Counted from the stretch's first letter, positions 23,106-31,238 are shown. The stretch is DNA of 37,886 bases from Gordoniibacillus chartarius (GCF_042432825.1 NZ_JBHLWN010000054.1:1-37886), one strand, 5' to 3'. The notes: a model not told the origin generated them from the sequence alone. Translations and numbers: made by a program.

Positions 23106-24538
23106 ATACTGAAAATGCGGGGCGTATCATGAATTTCAATGGTTTGATGGGCTTGAAAAAAGTGCCTGATCGCATCATGGGCATGAATTCCCAAATGCTT
23201 TTTGACGGACTGATATTGCCCGAGGATTTGTTCGCCGGCACTGACAATTCGGTATATGGCATCCTGTTTAAGCGGTTTATTTTGAACGAGAAAATGTTCG
23301 ATTCGCCGTCCTTTGGGGTTATATGGTTTATAAGCCATGATGACACCGGAAGTTCGCAACACATATCCGCCTTTCTGCTGAAACGGGTCCGGGGAAAAGA
23401 CTTGCTCCAGGTTCGTTTCAAAGGCTTCAAGAATGAATCGCCCTTCCAGTTCTAGTGTAAACAATTCCGGGTTCGTCGGTATGATTTGATATAAATCTTC
23501 CACAGTTATGACTCCCGGAAGAATCGGGGCGCCGTACCTCCAACCATGAGACAAAGCGATATCGGCATCTATCGCATACAGGTACGCGTCGGTGATGAGA
23601 CGGTCCATCGGCGTTTCATTCAAAAACATGCGATGAAGCGGTGTTTTCAGCTTGCCGATTTCTTCGCGCAGGAGCGTCTCGTAAGGTTGCTTGATCTCCC
23701 GGATAAGACGCGAGAATTCCGGGTCTTCTTCGTATTCGTCCGCGTAAAGCGGAATAAGTTGATGCCGAATATGGGTTATTTTTCCGTTTTCAAAGGAAAT
23801 ATCGATTCTTCCGAGAAACGAAGTGCTTGCCCCGGATTGGACAATCCATGTGTTATTTTGTCTGATTGGTTTGTCGATTCGATCATGACTATGCCCGCTT
23901 AAAATGATATCGATCCCTTCAATGCAGGATGCCGCTTTTATATCCAAAGGCAGTCCCATATGGCTGATCACCACGATAAGATCCGCTCGCTCCTTCTCCC
24001 GTAATTGATGAACCACTTTTCTCATATCGTCTATATTTAGCGAAAAAGTAAATCCTTCCGAGAAAGAAGGAGGCATCGTTTGATCTACAAAAGGATAAGT
24101 CCATCCCGTCAAACCGACCCGTATACCTTCGATTTCCCGAATCATATGCGAATGAAAAGGATTGACTTTGCCGGAGATTGGCTTGGCATTCATTGCCAAT
24201 GCCGGTGCCGGAACTTGACTTATCAAAGAAAATAGCTGTTGGGGTCCGTAAGCAAAGTCCCAGTTCCCAGGTACCCAAGCATCGAGCGGCATTTGTCGGA
24301 GTAGCGGCAAGACGGCTTCACCCTTGGACAAAACTAGCGGTCCTGTACCATGAAACAAATCGCCCCCGTCAACAAACAGTACGTGGGGATGTTGTTGTTT
24401 TAAACATGTCACATAGCGGAAGATGCGTGAAAAGCCCCCGCAATGAATGTAGAACGGACGCGGATCGCCCCAGAAGAATTCCGGATGGGCGTCCAAACAA
24501 CCGTGCGTGTCATTTTGTTGAATCAATACGAGTTCCAC
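23102..24538 (-). CDS. SoxB-like metallophosphoesterase, cytosolic
   Basis: Two-domain enzyme of the 5'-nucleotidase/SoxB superfamily, about 478 aa. The N-terminal metal sites are NDTHG (D10, H12), FVDGGD (D57/D60), PGNWDFAYG (91-98), ISHMG (H193) and SGHSHD (H216, H218). In 5'-nucleotidases the fifth motif is GNHE; a Trp in this place is a SoxB feature. The C-terminal part also follows SoxB: LSHGWRYGAPILPG and FSPDPFQQKGG. SoxB removes sulfate from SoxY-bound thiosulfate in the periplasm. This copy has no signal peptide from the chosen GTG start (24538), which follows AAGGGGG by 7 bases, and no soxYZ, soxXA or soxCD is nearby. So substrate and site differ, or are unknown. Confidence 0.75.
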   Translation of the reverse strand: MELVLIQQNDTHGCLDAHPEFFWGDPRPFYIHCGGFSRIFRYVTCLKQQHPHVLFVDGGDLFHGTGPLVLSKGEAVLPLLRQMPLDAWVPGNWDFAYGPQQLFSLISQVPAPALAMNAKPISGKVNPFHSHMIREIEGIRVGLTGWTYPFVDQTMPPSFSEGFTFSLNIDDMRKVVHQLREKERADLIVVISHMGLPLDIKAASCIEGIDIILSGHSHDRIDKPIRQNNTWIVQSGASTSFLGRIDISFENGKITHIRHQLIPLYADEYEEDPEFSRLIREIKQPYETLLREEIGKLKTPLHRMFLNETPMDRLITDAYLYAIDADIALSHGWRYGAPILPGVITVEDLYQIIPTNPELFTLELEGRFILEAFETNLEQVFSPDPFQQKGGYVLRTSGVIMAYKPYNPKGRRIEHFLVQNKPLKQDAIYRIVSAGEQILGQYQSVKKHLGIHAHDAIRHFFQAHQTIEIHDTPRIFSI

Positions 24539-24682
24539 ACTTAAGCCCCCTTGTTGAAGCATGTGATCCCAAGCTTATGGATAGTATGGGGAGTTCCAGC
24601 CTGTTTTTAAACCTTCTTTATCAGAACTTAACACAAGGCCGGTACGATCAAACGAAGAACATCCGGGAAGGGAGAGATGAGG

Positions 24683-24925
24683 ATGTCGTTTGGGTACCGG
24701 GTTCTGGTTTGCGCCATTTTGATCCAAACTTATTTCGATTTGAAAACAAAGGCCCGGAAAGGAGGACGAAATTTCCAAATGCGACAAGAAGCGCTTGGCT
24801 TCTTGAAGACCGACTGGTTCGAAACGTTGTGTACCGCCATCGATCTTGATCCTTCCTTCGTAAGGAAGGAAATGCTCCGTGCTTCCGCCAATACCCGCAA
24901 TAGGGCTCCCAGGATTAAAACATAA
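24683..24925 (+). CDS. Small hypothetical protein (80 aa)
   Basis: Good ribosome binding site (AAGGGAG, 8 bases before ATG 24683). The N-terminus is hydrophobic (FGYRVLVCAILIQTYFDL), the centre basic, and residues about 32-63 read as a helical module with DWFETLCTAIDLDPSFVRKE. That pattern recurs in small hypothetical proteins of Bacilli as I recall, and looks like a short DNA- or protein-binding helix pair. No named family assigned. It overlaps nothing on the minus strand except an implausible frame. Confidence 0.5.
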   Translation: MSFGYRVLVCAILIQTYFDLKTKARKGGRNFQMRQEALGFLKTDWFETLCTAIDLDPSFVRKEMLRASANTRNRAPRIKT

Positions 24926-24952
24926 ACAAAAGAAGGGACATGGCTGTCCCTT
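24924..24952 (-). terminator. Terminator of the wall hydrolase gene
   Basis: AAGGGACA (24933-24940) pairs with TGTCCCTT (24945-24952). On the minus strand a run of T with two interruptions follows, as required for the gene ending at 24963. It also lies just past the small plus-strand gene. Confidence 0.75.
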
Positions 24953-24962
24953 CCGCTCCGCG

Positions 24963-25721
24963 TTACTTGAGAACACTGCCGCCGAACACAAACCGATATT
25001 CCCAGTGCTTGCCTTCAATGCTATCGATTCTTACCCCGCCGGATTTCACGGAATACGTATGCAAAATCTTGCCATTCCCCAAGTAAATGCCGTTATGCGT
25101 GATTCGTTGTGCGGATTTGTCGATTCCGGAATAATTGGAACTTTTGCTTCCTTTATACGACATAAAGAACATGATGTCTCCTGGTTTCAAGTCTCGCCAA
25201 TTCGTTGTTGTTTTTCCAATTTTTTTTACATATTCGGCTTGTGTCCGGGAATTGCCGGGAAGAATGATGCCGGCCCCGTCTTTAAACGCTTGTCGAACAA
25301 AGTCCGAGCAGTCGAAAGTCCTGGTATTGGAGCGGCTGGAACCAAATTCGTAAGGCGTTCCCAAATATTTTATACCGGCTTCAATCACGTTTTTGGCTGT
25401 GCCGGCAGCAGTTTGTGCGGTTTCACCGGAAGAGGCGCCTCCCACTGATATGTACCGGCTCTGTGTTGTGACATAACCGGTTTGCCCCTGGCCATCCTTG
25501 ATTTTGTACCAATAGGGGTTCACCCGTTCCAAAATATTCACATGTTCACCTGCCTGCAAATAACGAATGCGCTCGCTGCTTAGGGAAGGCTTGTCCCGAA
25601 AATTGACACTTTTCACGATGACGGCATCACCCTTGGCCGCCGAAGCGGAGTCTTGTCCCAATGAAATCGTTCCGGCAATAAAAGTCGTTACAAACAGTGC
25701 CATAGCCAGTTTTTTCTTCAT
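24963..25721 (-). CDS. Secreted SH3b-NlpC/P60 cell-wall hydrolase
   Basis: Preprotein of 252 aa. A signal peptide (MKKKLAMALFVTTFIAGT to about residue 29, ASAA) leads to an SH3b domain (about 34-92) with VNFRDKPSLSSERIRYLQAGE, then an NlpC/P60 C40 catalytic domain (about 105-252). Its catalytic cysteine is in FDCSDFV and the histidine in THNGIYLG. It cleaves peptide stems of peptidoglycan. ATG 25721 is chosen for AAGGAGG about 10 bases upstream and the signal peptide. Single-gene unit on the minus strand, with no SD-supported partner. Confidence 0.9.
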   Translation of the reverse strand: MKKKLAMALFVTTFIAGTISLGQDSASAAKGDAVIVKSVNFRDKPSLSSERIRYLQAGEHVNILERVNPYWYKIKDGQGQTGYVTTQSRYISVGGASSGETAQTAAGTAKNVIEAGIKYLGTPYEFGSSRSNTRTFDCSDFVRQAFKDGAGIILPGNSRTQAEYVKKIGKTTTNWRDLKPGDIMFFMSYKGSKSSNYSGIDKSAQRITHNGIYLGNGKILHTYSVKSGGVRIDSIEGKHWEYRFVFGGSVLK

Positions 25722-25894
25722 CAACTGCAATTCCTCCTTGTGGATTTGGATAATTCCCGCGGCGGAAAATATCGGCTCGCGGTCTAATCCAAGCCTATCA
25801 CAGGAGATGCAGTGAACCTGGATGTACATTTTTCCAATCGCTTAATCATTTCTTTAAAAAGAAGCGTTATCCTCATCTGCAAGGAGGTGGGGGT

Positions 25895-26575
25895 TTGCGC
25901 AGCATTCAAATCGGTTCTTTTGTCTTGAACGGACAACTGATTTTGTATTTCAGTTTTGGGGCGGCGGGCTGGTTGATGTTACAATATCGGCTCCGAAACA
26001 TGCCGGAGCGGGGGTTGATCTTGTCCTGCGTATCAAACGCATTCTGGCTGTGGCTGATCGTCTGGAAAGCGAGCTACCTGCTCTTTCATCCGGTTGAAGC
26101 CATCCAACAGCCTGTTTCTTTCATCTATTTCGATGGCGGGGAACGCGGGAAATGGATGGCAAGCCTGGTTGCCGCGGTCTATATTTGGCAGAAGGCTTTG
26201 AAGCAAAACATTCCTTTAAAAATGTGGGTCGACATTTTCATCACGTATGCATTCGCGGGTTGGTCGGCCTGCCAAGTGTTGTTATTCATGATCGGGGAGG
26301 AGCCGGCCTGGTTTCATGCGGCAAGCGCCGGATTAACAGCGGTTCTTTTCATGTCTTTCTTGTTTTCTTCAAGAGGATCCGATTCGCCAATAGGACTTGC
26401 ATACGCCATTTGGTTCTCGATTGGACATGCGATGCTATGGTTTCTGGTCCCCGATCGTCCGATGTGGCTTTTGTCCTTCAGTAAACAGCAGTTGATTTTT
26501 CTGCTCGTTGCCACGGGTTTGACCGGATGGGCCTGGTTGGACGAGAAGGTGAAAAAAGGAGGTTCTCATGGATAA
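25895..26575 (+). CDS. Polytopic membrane protein, unassigned
   Basis: Hydrophobic protein of 226 aa with about seven spans. The start is TTG 25895, directly after a very strong AAGGAGGTG. It has a conserved-looking loop FDGGERGKW (about residues 80-88) and pairs of tryptophans at span ends, but I cannot assign a family; a distant Lgt-like arrangement is possible only as a guess. It overlaps the ccdA start by 8 bases, so it works with the thiol-redox genes that follow. Confidence 0.7.
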   Translation: MRSIQIGSFVLNGQLILYFSFGAAGWLMLQYRLRNMPERGLILSCVSNAFWLWLIVWKASYLLFHPVEAIQQPVSFIYFDGGERGKWMASLVAAVYIWQKALKQNIPLKMWVDIFITYAFAGWSACQVLLFMIGEEPAWFHAASAGLTAVLFMSFLFSSRGSDSPIGLAYAIWFSIGHAMLWFLVPDRPMWLLSFSKQQLIFLLVATGLTGWAWLDEKVKKGGSHG

Positions 26576-27290
26576 TATTTCGGTTTTCGCAGCCTTTGCC
26601 GCGGGGATGCTATCCTTTTTATCCCCTTGCGTCTTTCCGCTCATTCCCGCTTACGTTTCCCATTTGACGGGCTCGTCCTTTCAAGATGGCAAACTGGTCG
26701 TGCATCGGGGGAAACTGATTGTTCAGTCTCTTAGTTTTATTGTGGGTTTTAGTCTCGTTTTCATCGCGATGGGGGCTTCGGCAAGCTTTATTGGCCGCTT
26801 CTTTGCCCAGGAACGCGATTTGATCCAAGAAATAAGCGGTCTGTTGATTATTGTGTTTGGTCTGCAAATGGCCGGATTATTAAATCTCCGGCTGTTGATG
26901 TCCGGTAAAACATGGGAAATCAAAACGAACAGGAGCCGCGGCGCAATCCGTTCGCTGCTTACCGGCGTGGCTTTTGGCGCCGGCTGGAGCCCCTGTGTAG
27001 GGTTGGCGTTGTCATCTATTTTGCTTCTGGCCGGGTCTGCCGAAACGCTGTGGAACGGGGTTGGGTTGTTGGCCGTGTATTCCCTCGGATTGGGTATTCC
27101 GTTTTTACTGATTTCATGGTTGCTGACGTATTCGCTGCAGTTCATGAAAAAAATGAACAGATGGATACCTCTCCTGTCCAAACTGAATGGCTGGCTGCTC
27201 ATTGGGCTGGGGTTTCTGTTGTTTACCGGGCAATTGCAGAAGATCAGCGCCTGGCTATCCCAATATACGTTTTGGGAGATCAACTTTTAA
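26568..27290 (+). CDS. ccdA: CcdA-type thiol:disulfide electron transporter
   Basis: Membrane protein of 240 aa with six spans of the CcdA/DsbD-gamma family. The two redox cysteines appear in LSPCVFPLIPAY (about residues 18-29) and AGWSPCVGLAL (about 140-150). It passes electrons from cytosolic thioredoxin to extracytoplasmic thioredoxin-like proteins, here most likely the ResA-type protein encoded 18 bases downstream. Used in cytochrome c maturation and in spore or envelope disulfide reduction. Translationally coupled to the upstream membrane protein. Confidence 0.93.
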   Translation: MDNISVFAAFAAGMLSFLSPCVFPLIPAYVSHLTGSSFQDGKLVVHRGKLIVQSLSFIVGFSLVFIAMGASASFIGRFFAQERDLIQEISGLLIIVFGLQMAGLLNLRLLMSGKTWEIKTNRSRGAIRSLLTGVAFGAGWSPCVGLALSSILLLAGSAETLWNGVGLLAVYSLGLGIPFLLISWLLTYSLQFMKKMNRWIPLLSKLNGWLLIGLGFLLFTGQLQKISAWLSQYTFWEINF

Positions 27291-27308
27291 CGAGTGGAGA
27301 TGAAACGG

Positions 27309-27866
27309 ATGAAAAAAAGCATGATCGCTGTTCTGGTTTTGATAGGGCTCGTCGTTTATGGCGGATACGATTATTTTCACAAGTCTTCTTCAGAAACCGG
27401 AAAAATTGCGGAATCGGGGGAAGCAAACCTGGAGACGGGCATTCTGAAGGGGCAGCTTGCGCCGGAATTTTCGCTTACGGATTTGCAAGGGAATCCTGTT
27501 CACCTGTCTGATTTTAAGGGCAAGAAAGTGCTGGTCAATTTTTGGGCGACATGGTGTCCGCCGTGTCGGGTGGAAATGCCCCATATGCAAAAATTTTATG
27601 AGGATTACCAATCGAAAGACGTTGTGATTTTGGGTGTTAACCTGACACCTACCGAGGAAAATCCGGATAACGTACAAGCATTTGTGAAAGAGCAACAGCT
27701 CACGTTCCCCATCGTTCTGGACAAGGAAGGAGACGTCATGCAAACCTATCAGGTTGTCGCCTATCCCACGACATTCTTGCTGGACTCGGACGGAGTGATT
27801 CGGGAAAAGTTTCAGGGCGCGATTAATTACGACATTATGAAAGAAGCTGTTTCCAATATCAAATAA
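27309..27866 (+). CDS. Membrane-anchored thioredoxin-like protein, ResA/TlpA type
   Basis: Protein of 185 aa. An N-terminal signal-anchor (MIAVLVLIGLVVYGG) is followed by a TlpA/ResA fold with APEFSLTDLQGNPVHLSDFK, active motif WATWCPPCRVEMP and the cis-proline segment VVAYPTTFLLD. It reduces disulfides outside the membrane using electrons from CcdA. ATG 27309 is chosen since GGAG at 27296-27299 suits it best; ATG 27300 is close behind. ResA and StoA are the likely counterparts; which substrate (cytochrome c or spore proteins) cannot be told here. Confidence 0.85.
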   Translation: MKKSMIAVLVLIGLVVYGGYDYFHKSSSETGKIAESGEANLETGILKGQLAPEFSLTDLQGNPVHLSDFKGKKVLVNFWATWCPPCRVEMPHMQKFYEDYQSKDVVILGVNLTPTEENPDNVQAFVKEQQLTFPIVLDKEGDVMQTYQVVAYPTTFLLDSDGVIREKFQGAINYDIMKEAVSNIK

Positions 27867-27886
27867 GACGGGAGAGGTTATGCCGC

Positions 27887-28534
27887 ATGAGTCAATCGGT
27901 TAAAAAATTGATTTTGTTAACACTATCCGCTTGTCCGATGGGCCGCTCCATGAATACGGTCATCGGAGAATTGCTTGCCTGCAAAAAAGAGCTTGCATAT
28001 GAAGTCGTCTATGTGGATGTTGACCATGAAACGACCAATCGATATCGCATTAAGATGAATCCCACCACGCTCTTTTTGGATGACAGCGGCGTTGAATTGT
28101 ACCGTATTGAAGGTTTTAAAGAAACGGAAGAGGTATGGAACTTGATTAGACAGATAGAAGAAGGATCGCTGCGATCGGAAGCGCCGCGGGAAGAAAACCG
28201 GGAGACTACCGAAACTTACACGATCTATTTGTTCCAAAACGGCAACGCCGTTCCGGTGGAGACAACGGTGATCAACAAGACTTCCGTTAAAGCGCCAAGA
28301 ATAACAACGATTCAACAATTGTTGCGCACCCGGCCTGAAGGATTTGACAATCCGTTTCCGGCAGACACTTCGCTTGAGCGGGTTTCCTTTCATCATGATT
28401 CTTGCGTCGTAACGCTCCGTTCGACAAATGAAGTGAGCATGGAAGAAACCGATCGGATGAAGACGTTGCTCAATCGTACCTTGGCGGCCTATGGAATTAC
28501 CGATATCAAATTGGAATGGACGATTTCTCGTTAG
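27887..28534 (+). CDS. Thioredoxin-fold domain joined to GerMN-like domain
   Basis: Protein of 215 aa without signal peptide. The N-terminal part (about 5-85) has a thioredoxin-like fold: LILLTLSACPMGRSMNTVI with one cysteine (CPMG) and MNPTTLFLDDSGVELYRIEG with cis-proline. The C-terminal part (about 108-215) resembles the GerMN domain of sporulation and germination proteins: YLFQNGNAVPVE, TTIQQLLRTRPEGF, PFPADTSLERVSF, VTLRSTNEVS. I do not know this pairing. It is the last gene after ccdA and the ResA-like gene. GerMN domains usually face the outside of the spore or cell, so a cytosolic location is unexpected. Function inferred only as redox-linked. Confidence 0.65.
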   Translation: MSQSVKKLILLTLSACPMGRSMNTVIGELLACKKELAYEVVYVDVDHETTNRYRIKMNPTTLFLDDSGVELYRIEGFKETEEVWNLIRQIEEGSLRSEAPREENRETTETYTIYLFQNGNAVPVETTVINKTSVKAPRITTIQQLLRTRPEGFDNPFPADTSLERVSFHHDSCVVTLRSTNEVSMEETDRMKTLLNRTLAAYGITDIKLEWTISR

Positions 28535-28550
28535 CCAATCATGTAAGCAA

Positions 28551-28575
28551 AGAAGGTTTAAAAGCCTTTTATTAT
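28551..28575 (+). terminator. Weak terminator after the redox operon
   Basis: AAGGTT (28553-28558) can pair with AAGCCTT-type bases at 28563-28568 including one G-U pair, followed by a T-rich run. The stem is short, so confidence is modest. Confidence 0.4.
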
Positions 28576-28770
28576 TCCAATGTCGGGTTACCATGGCAAA
28601 TATCACTCAATTCTGCACTCATCGGTGGAGTTGAAATAGACGTGTCGCTAGATGTCACGATAATCTACCAAATATGATTTGAGAACAAAGACTATCTGGG
28701 CCTGAGGAAAAAAGTACTAAACTCTTTCAAGCGATTATTCGACAAATTCAAAAATTTCCCATTTTGGTTC
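28576..28770. other. Intergenic, no gene seen
   Basis: Between the redox operon and the riboswitch promoter I find no open frame with a ribosome binding site and no repeat. Confidence 0.5.
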
Positions 28771-28799
28771 TTGCCTGTTCCACAACCTGGTAATATAAT
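28771..28799 (+). promoter_or_regulatory. Promoter before the c-di-GMP riboswitch
   Basis: TTGCCT (28771-28776) and TATAAT (28794-28799) are spaced by exactly 17 bases, starting transcription shortly before the aptamer. Confidence 0.7.
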
Positions 28800-28822
28800 A
28801 ATAGGTAATAAGTCTGACTTGG

Positions 28823-28910
28823 ATAATGGCAAACCTGTTCGAAAGGCAGGGACGCAAAGCCACGGGTCTTCTGCATAATATTATGCAATGATAGCCGGGT
28901 TACCCTACAG
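28823..28910 (+). promoter_or_regulatory. Class I c-di-GMP (GEMM-I) riboswitch aptamer
   Basis: The conserved GEMM-I core is present in order: GGCAAACC, a GAAA tetraloop (TTCGAAAGG), GGGACGCAAAGCC, ACGGGTC, a variable hairpin around 28872-28888 (GCATAATATTATGC), then ATGATAGCCGGGTTACC. The receptor and ligand-binding segments match the consensus. An intrinsic terminator begins 9 bases on, so regulation is probably transcriptional. It controls the HAD hydrolase gene starting at 29058. Confidence 0.93.
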
Positions 28911-28918
28911 TCATCCAG

Positions 28919-28952
28919 AAGATACTACGTGTTTGGGGTAGTGTCTTTTTTG
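28919..28952 (+). terminator. Riboswitch expression-platform terminator
   Basis: AGATACTAC (28919-28927) pairs with GTAGTGTCT (28938-28946) with one G-U pair, followed by six or more T. It is close enough to the aptamer 3' end to be controlled by it. Whether ligand turns it on or off I cannot say from the sequence. Confidence 0.85.
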
Positions 28953-29057
28953 TTTTTTAGAAAAAATTGACGAAAGGAAGTGATCGTCTTCGATATGTCC
29001 TGGGATTAATGTGAGATCGAGGTCTTAGGAAATTCAAACTAACTGAGGGGAGATGTA

Positions 29058-29741
29058 ATGAAGCACAGTAGAGATTTTTCGCAGTTTGACGGAATATTGG
29101 CCAATGGGGTGAATCATGCGGTTATTGATGTCGACAATACGATTACCAAAAGCAACATCGTACAGTTTTACTTGTTCATCAAGAGAGAACGCCTGAAGAA
29201 CCGGCTGCTATGGTGGCTGTTTCTTGTTTACTGCTTGGCTGCGGCTCCATTCTATCTTGCAGTGGATCGTTTGTCGAGAGATTGGTTTAATCACGTATTT
29301 GTGCAAAGAAAGTTCGGGAAGTACGCCTATGAACAGCTAGAGAAATACGCTCAAAGGTATTTTGAAGAAATGCTCAAGAGGCAATTTATCGTTCCTGTGC
29401 ACGATCTCATCTTTTATTTGAAGGAAAAAGGAGTTCAGGTCACGTTGTTGTCAACCAATTTCGATTTGATCGTAAAGCATTACGGAGCGTATTTTCAGGT
29501 TCCCTATGTATGTTTGCCCGTCGTTAAACAGGATTCGAGGATTCGAATCGACTTTTCTCAGCTGAAAGGATTTAAGCGCAATTACATCCAACGCTTGAAT
29601 CCTGCAATGACGATGGCGATTGGAGATTCCAAGTACGATCTGCCGATGCTGGAGCATGTCCATTACCCGATCATCGTGGCAAACAAGAAAAAGAAATGGA
29701 TGAAGTCGATACAGAGGGAGGCTGTCTTGATTCGAGCATAA
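29058..29741 (+). CDS. HAD-superfamily phosphatase
   Basis: HAD hydrolase of 227 aa. Motif I is VIDVDNTIT (D24 nucleophile, D26), motif II LLSTN, and motif IV AIGDSKYDLPML. A hydrophobic stretch near residues 50-72 (WWLFLVYCLAAAPFYLAVD) suggests membrane association; it lies in the cap region. It resembles HAD-IB phosphoserine-phosphatase-like proteins. Preceded by the c-di-GMP riboswitch, thus its expression should follow the motile-to-sessile signal. Substrate unknown. The ATG has GAGGGGAG about 8 bases upstream. Confidence 0.85.
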   Translation: MKHSRDFSQFDGILANGVNHAVIDVDNTITKSNIVQFYLFIKRERLKNRLLWWLFLVYCLAAAPFYLAVDRLSRDWFNHVFVQRKFGKYAYEQLEKYAQRYFEEMLKRQFIVPVHDLIFYLKEKGVQVTLLSTNFDLIVKHYGAYFQVPYVCLPVVKQDSRIRIDFSQLKGFKRNYIQRLNPAMTMAIGDSKYDLPMLEHVHYPIIVANKKKKWMKSIQREAVLIRA

Positions 29742-29770
29742 TTGAAGCCTCTGTCCACGACGGCGCTCCT

Positions 29771-29801
29771 CTTTAATCGGTAGTCAAAACGATTAAAGGA
29801 G
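29771..29801 (+). promoter_or_regulatory. Hairpin overlapping the kinase ribosome binding site
   Basis: CTTTAATCG (29771-29779) pairs perfectly with CGATTAAAG (29790-29798), and AAAGGAG (29795-29801) is the ribosome binding site of the kinase gene. When folded, part of the site is hidden. It may set translation of the kinase below that of the HAD gene, or act as an attenuator. Confidence 0.55.
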
Positions 29802-29810
29802 TTGGACCGA

Positions 29811-31238
29811 ATGGTCTTTGTACTCATTGCATTGTGGACGATTGCAGCCATTTTGCTGATTATCAATCCCAAAAATGAACCGACACGCTGGGCGGCATTT
29901 ACCGCATTTACAGGCGGTGGCGGGGGATTGTCGCGCGCGGTAACCGAAACGATCTTGCCCTATCTGGAGCAGTATCAAATCTCTACGCCTTCCCTTGAAG
30001 CATTCTTATTAAAGATGCACATGTTCGGCTCGTTTATGAATCATAATGGACTTCCTTATTGTTTTTTGATGTTCGCCGTCAGCTACTCCGGGTTATTCCG
30101 CCGTAAAAAGAAAATGATCCTCGCAGGGGTGCTTCCCATCCCGATCATCGGGATGCTTTTCCTCACGTCGTTCACTCCCCCGATCCAGCATAACTTTCAA
30201 GCGCTGTTTTTTTGGTGCGTACCTTATCTGATCGTTGGTCTTATCCTGTTAACATACAGTTTTATGAAAGAGAAGAATCCGAAACGGAAAAGAAGCCGTT
30301 TATTTTCCAATATTGTTGCATTTCCCCCGATCCTGTTTCAAATCGTGGCGAACTATACATTAAAGGCGTTTTTCGATGTTCAGGAAGTATGGCGGTTTAT
30401 GCCGTTTGTGATTACGATTCTGCTGGTAACATTTTTGCTCCTCGGCATCAAATATGGCGTACTCGGCGTCCGGATAAAGTTCGAAAAGGACCGGTTGGAC
30501 GGTACGATGCGCGCCATCTCGTACGGGACAAGCATATTGAACCACACGATTAAAAATGAGGTCGGAAAAATCCGGATTGTCGCCGATCAGATTCGAAATC
30601 TGGCAGCTTCGTCTCATCAGGAGAAAATTGCGAGCGATGCAGCCGTTGTGCTTGATTCGACCAAGCATATGCTGGATATGGTGACGCGCATTCAAAACCG
30701 GACGCAAGATATCATGCTGAAAGAGGGGATTCATGAGGTAACGGACATCCTAAGCCGCGCGCTTTCGATGACGAAAGTGTTCTTGGAAAAGCGGAGCGTT
30801 CAGGTTCATACGGATGTTGATAATAAGGCGATTTATCTACTCTGCGATCCGGTTCATCTTCAGGAAACGTTCCACAATATCATCGTCAACGCGGCCGAAG
30901 CGATGGAGCCGGGAGGAATGTTGTTCATTTCGGTATGCGAAACGCGGAAGCATCTTACGATCGTCTTTAAGGATAACGGAAAGGGAATATCACAAGACGA
31001 GCTTACCTATTTGTTCGATCCATTTTATTCAACCAAACATCGCAAGCAAAACTTCGGTCTCGGATTGACGTACTGCTACAATGTTATTCAGCAGCATGAC
31101 GGATCGATCGATATTCAAAGCGAATTGAATGTCGGGACGTCGGTCGTAATTCAAATTCCACACAAAAGGATTCGATCCCATTCGCTTCCGTTAACCGAGG
31201 TGAGGGACATTGGATCAAATCAAGGTTATGTTGGTTGA
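29811..31238 (+). CDS. Membrane histidine kinase
   Basis: Sensor kinase of 475 aa. The N-terminal 230 residues hold about six or seven membrane spans without an external domain. The H-box ILNHTIKNEVGKI is near residue 245. The ATPase domain has HNIIVNAAEAM, DNGKGI and FGLGLTYCYNVIQQHDG. ATG 29811 is chosen from AAAGGAG about 9 bases upstream. It overlaps the response regulator gene by 29 bases and so is coupled to it. The kinase type (HisKA-like, NtrB-style ATPase) is unlike the HisKA_3 kinases usually paired with NarL-type regulators. Confidence 0.85.
   Translation: MVFVLIALWTIAAILLIINPKNEPTRWAAFTAFTGGGGGLSRAVTETILPYLEQYQISTPSLEAFLLKMHMFGSFMNHNGLPYCFLMFAVSYSGLFRRKKKMILAGVLPIPIIGMLFLTSFTPPIQHNFQALFFWCVPYLIVGLILLTYSFMKEKNPKRKRSRLFSNIVAFPPILFQIVANYTLKAFFDVQEVWRFMPFVITILLVTFLLLGIKYGVLGVRIKFEKDRLDGTMRAISYGTSILNHTIKNEVGKIRIVADQIRNLAASSHQEKIASDAAVVLDSTKHMLDMVTRIQNRTQDIMLKEGIHEVTDILSRALSMTKVFLEKRSVQVHTDVDNKAIYLLCDPVHLQETFHNIIVNAAEAMEPGGMLFISVCETRKHLTIVFKDNGKGISQDELTYLFDPFYSTKHRKQNFGLGLTYCYNVIQQHDGSIDIQSELNVGTSVVIQIPHKRIRSHSLPLTEVRDIGSNQGYVG

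Noticed and set aside
23129..23455. Plus-strand frames inside the SoxB-like gene
   Set aside because: Antisense shadows of a gene with a complete set of catalytic motifs.
24575..25018. 147-aa minus-strand frame
   Set aside because: It crosses the terminator of the wall hydrolase gene and lacks motifs; the plus-strand 80-aa gene with a good SD is preferred.
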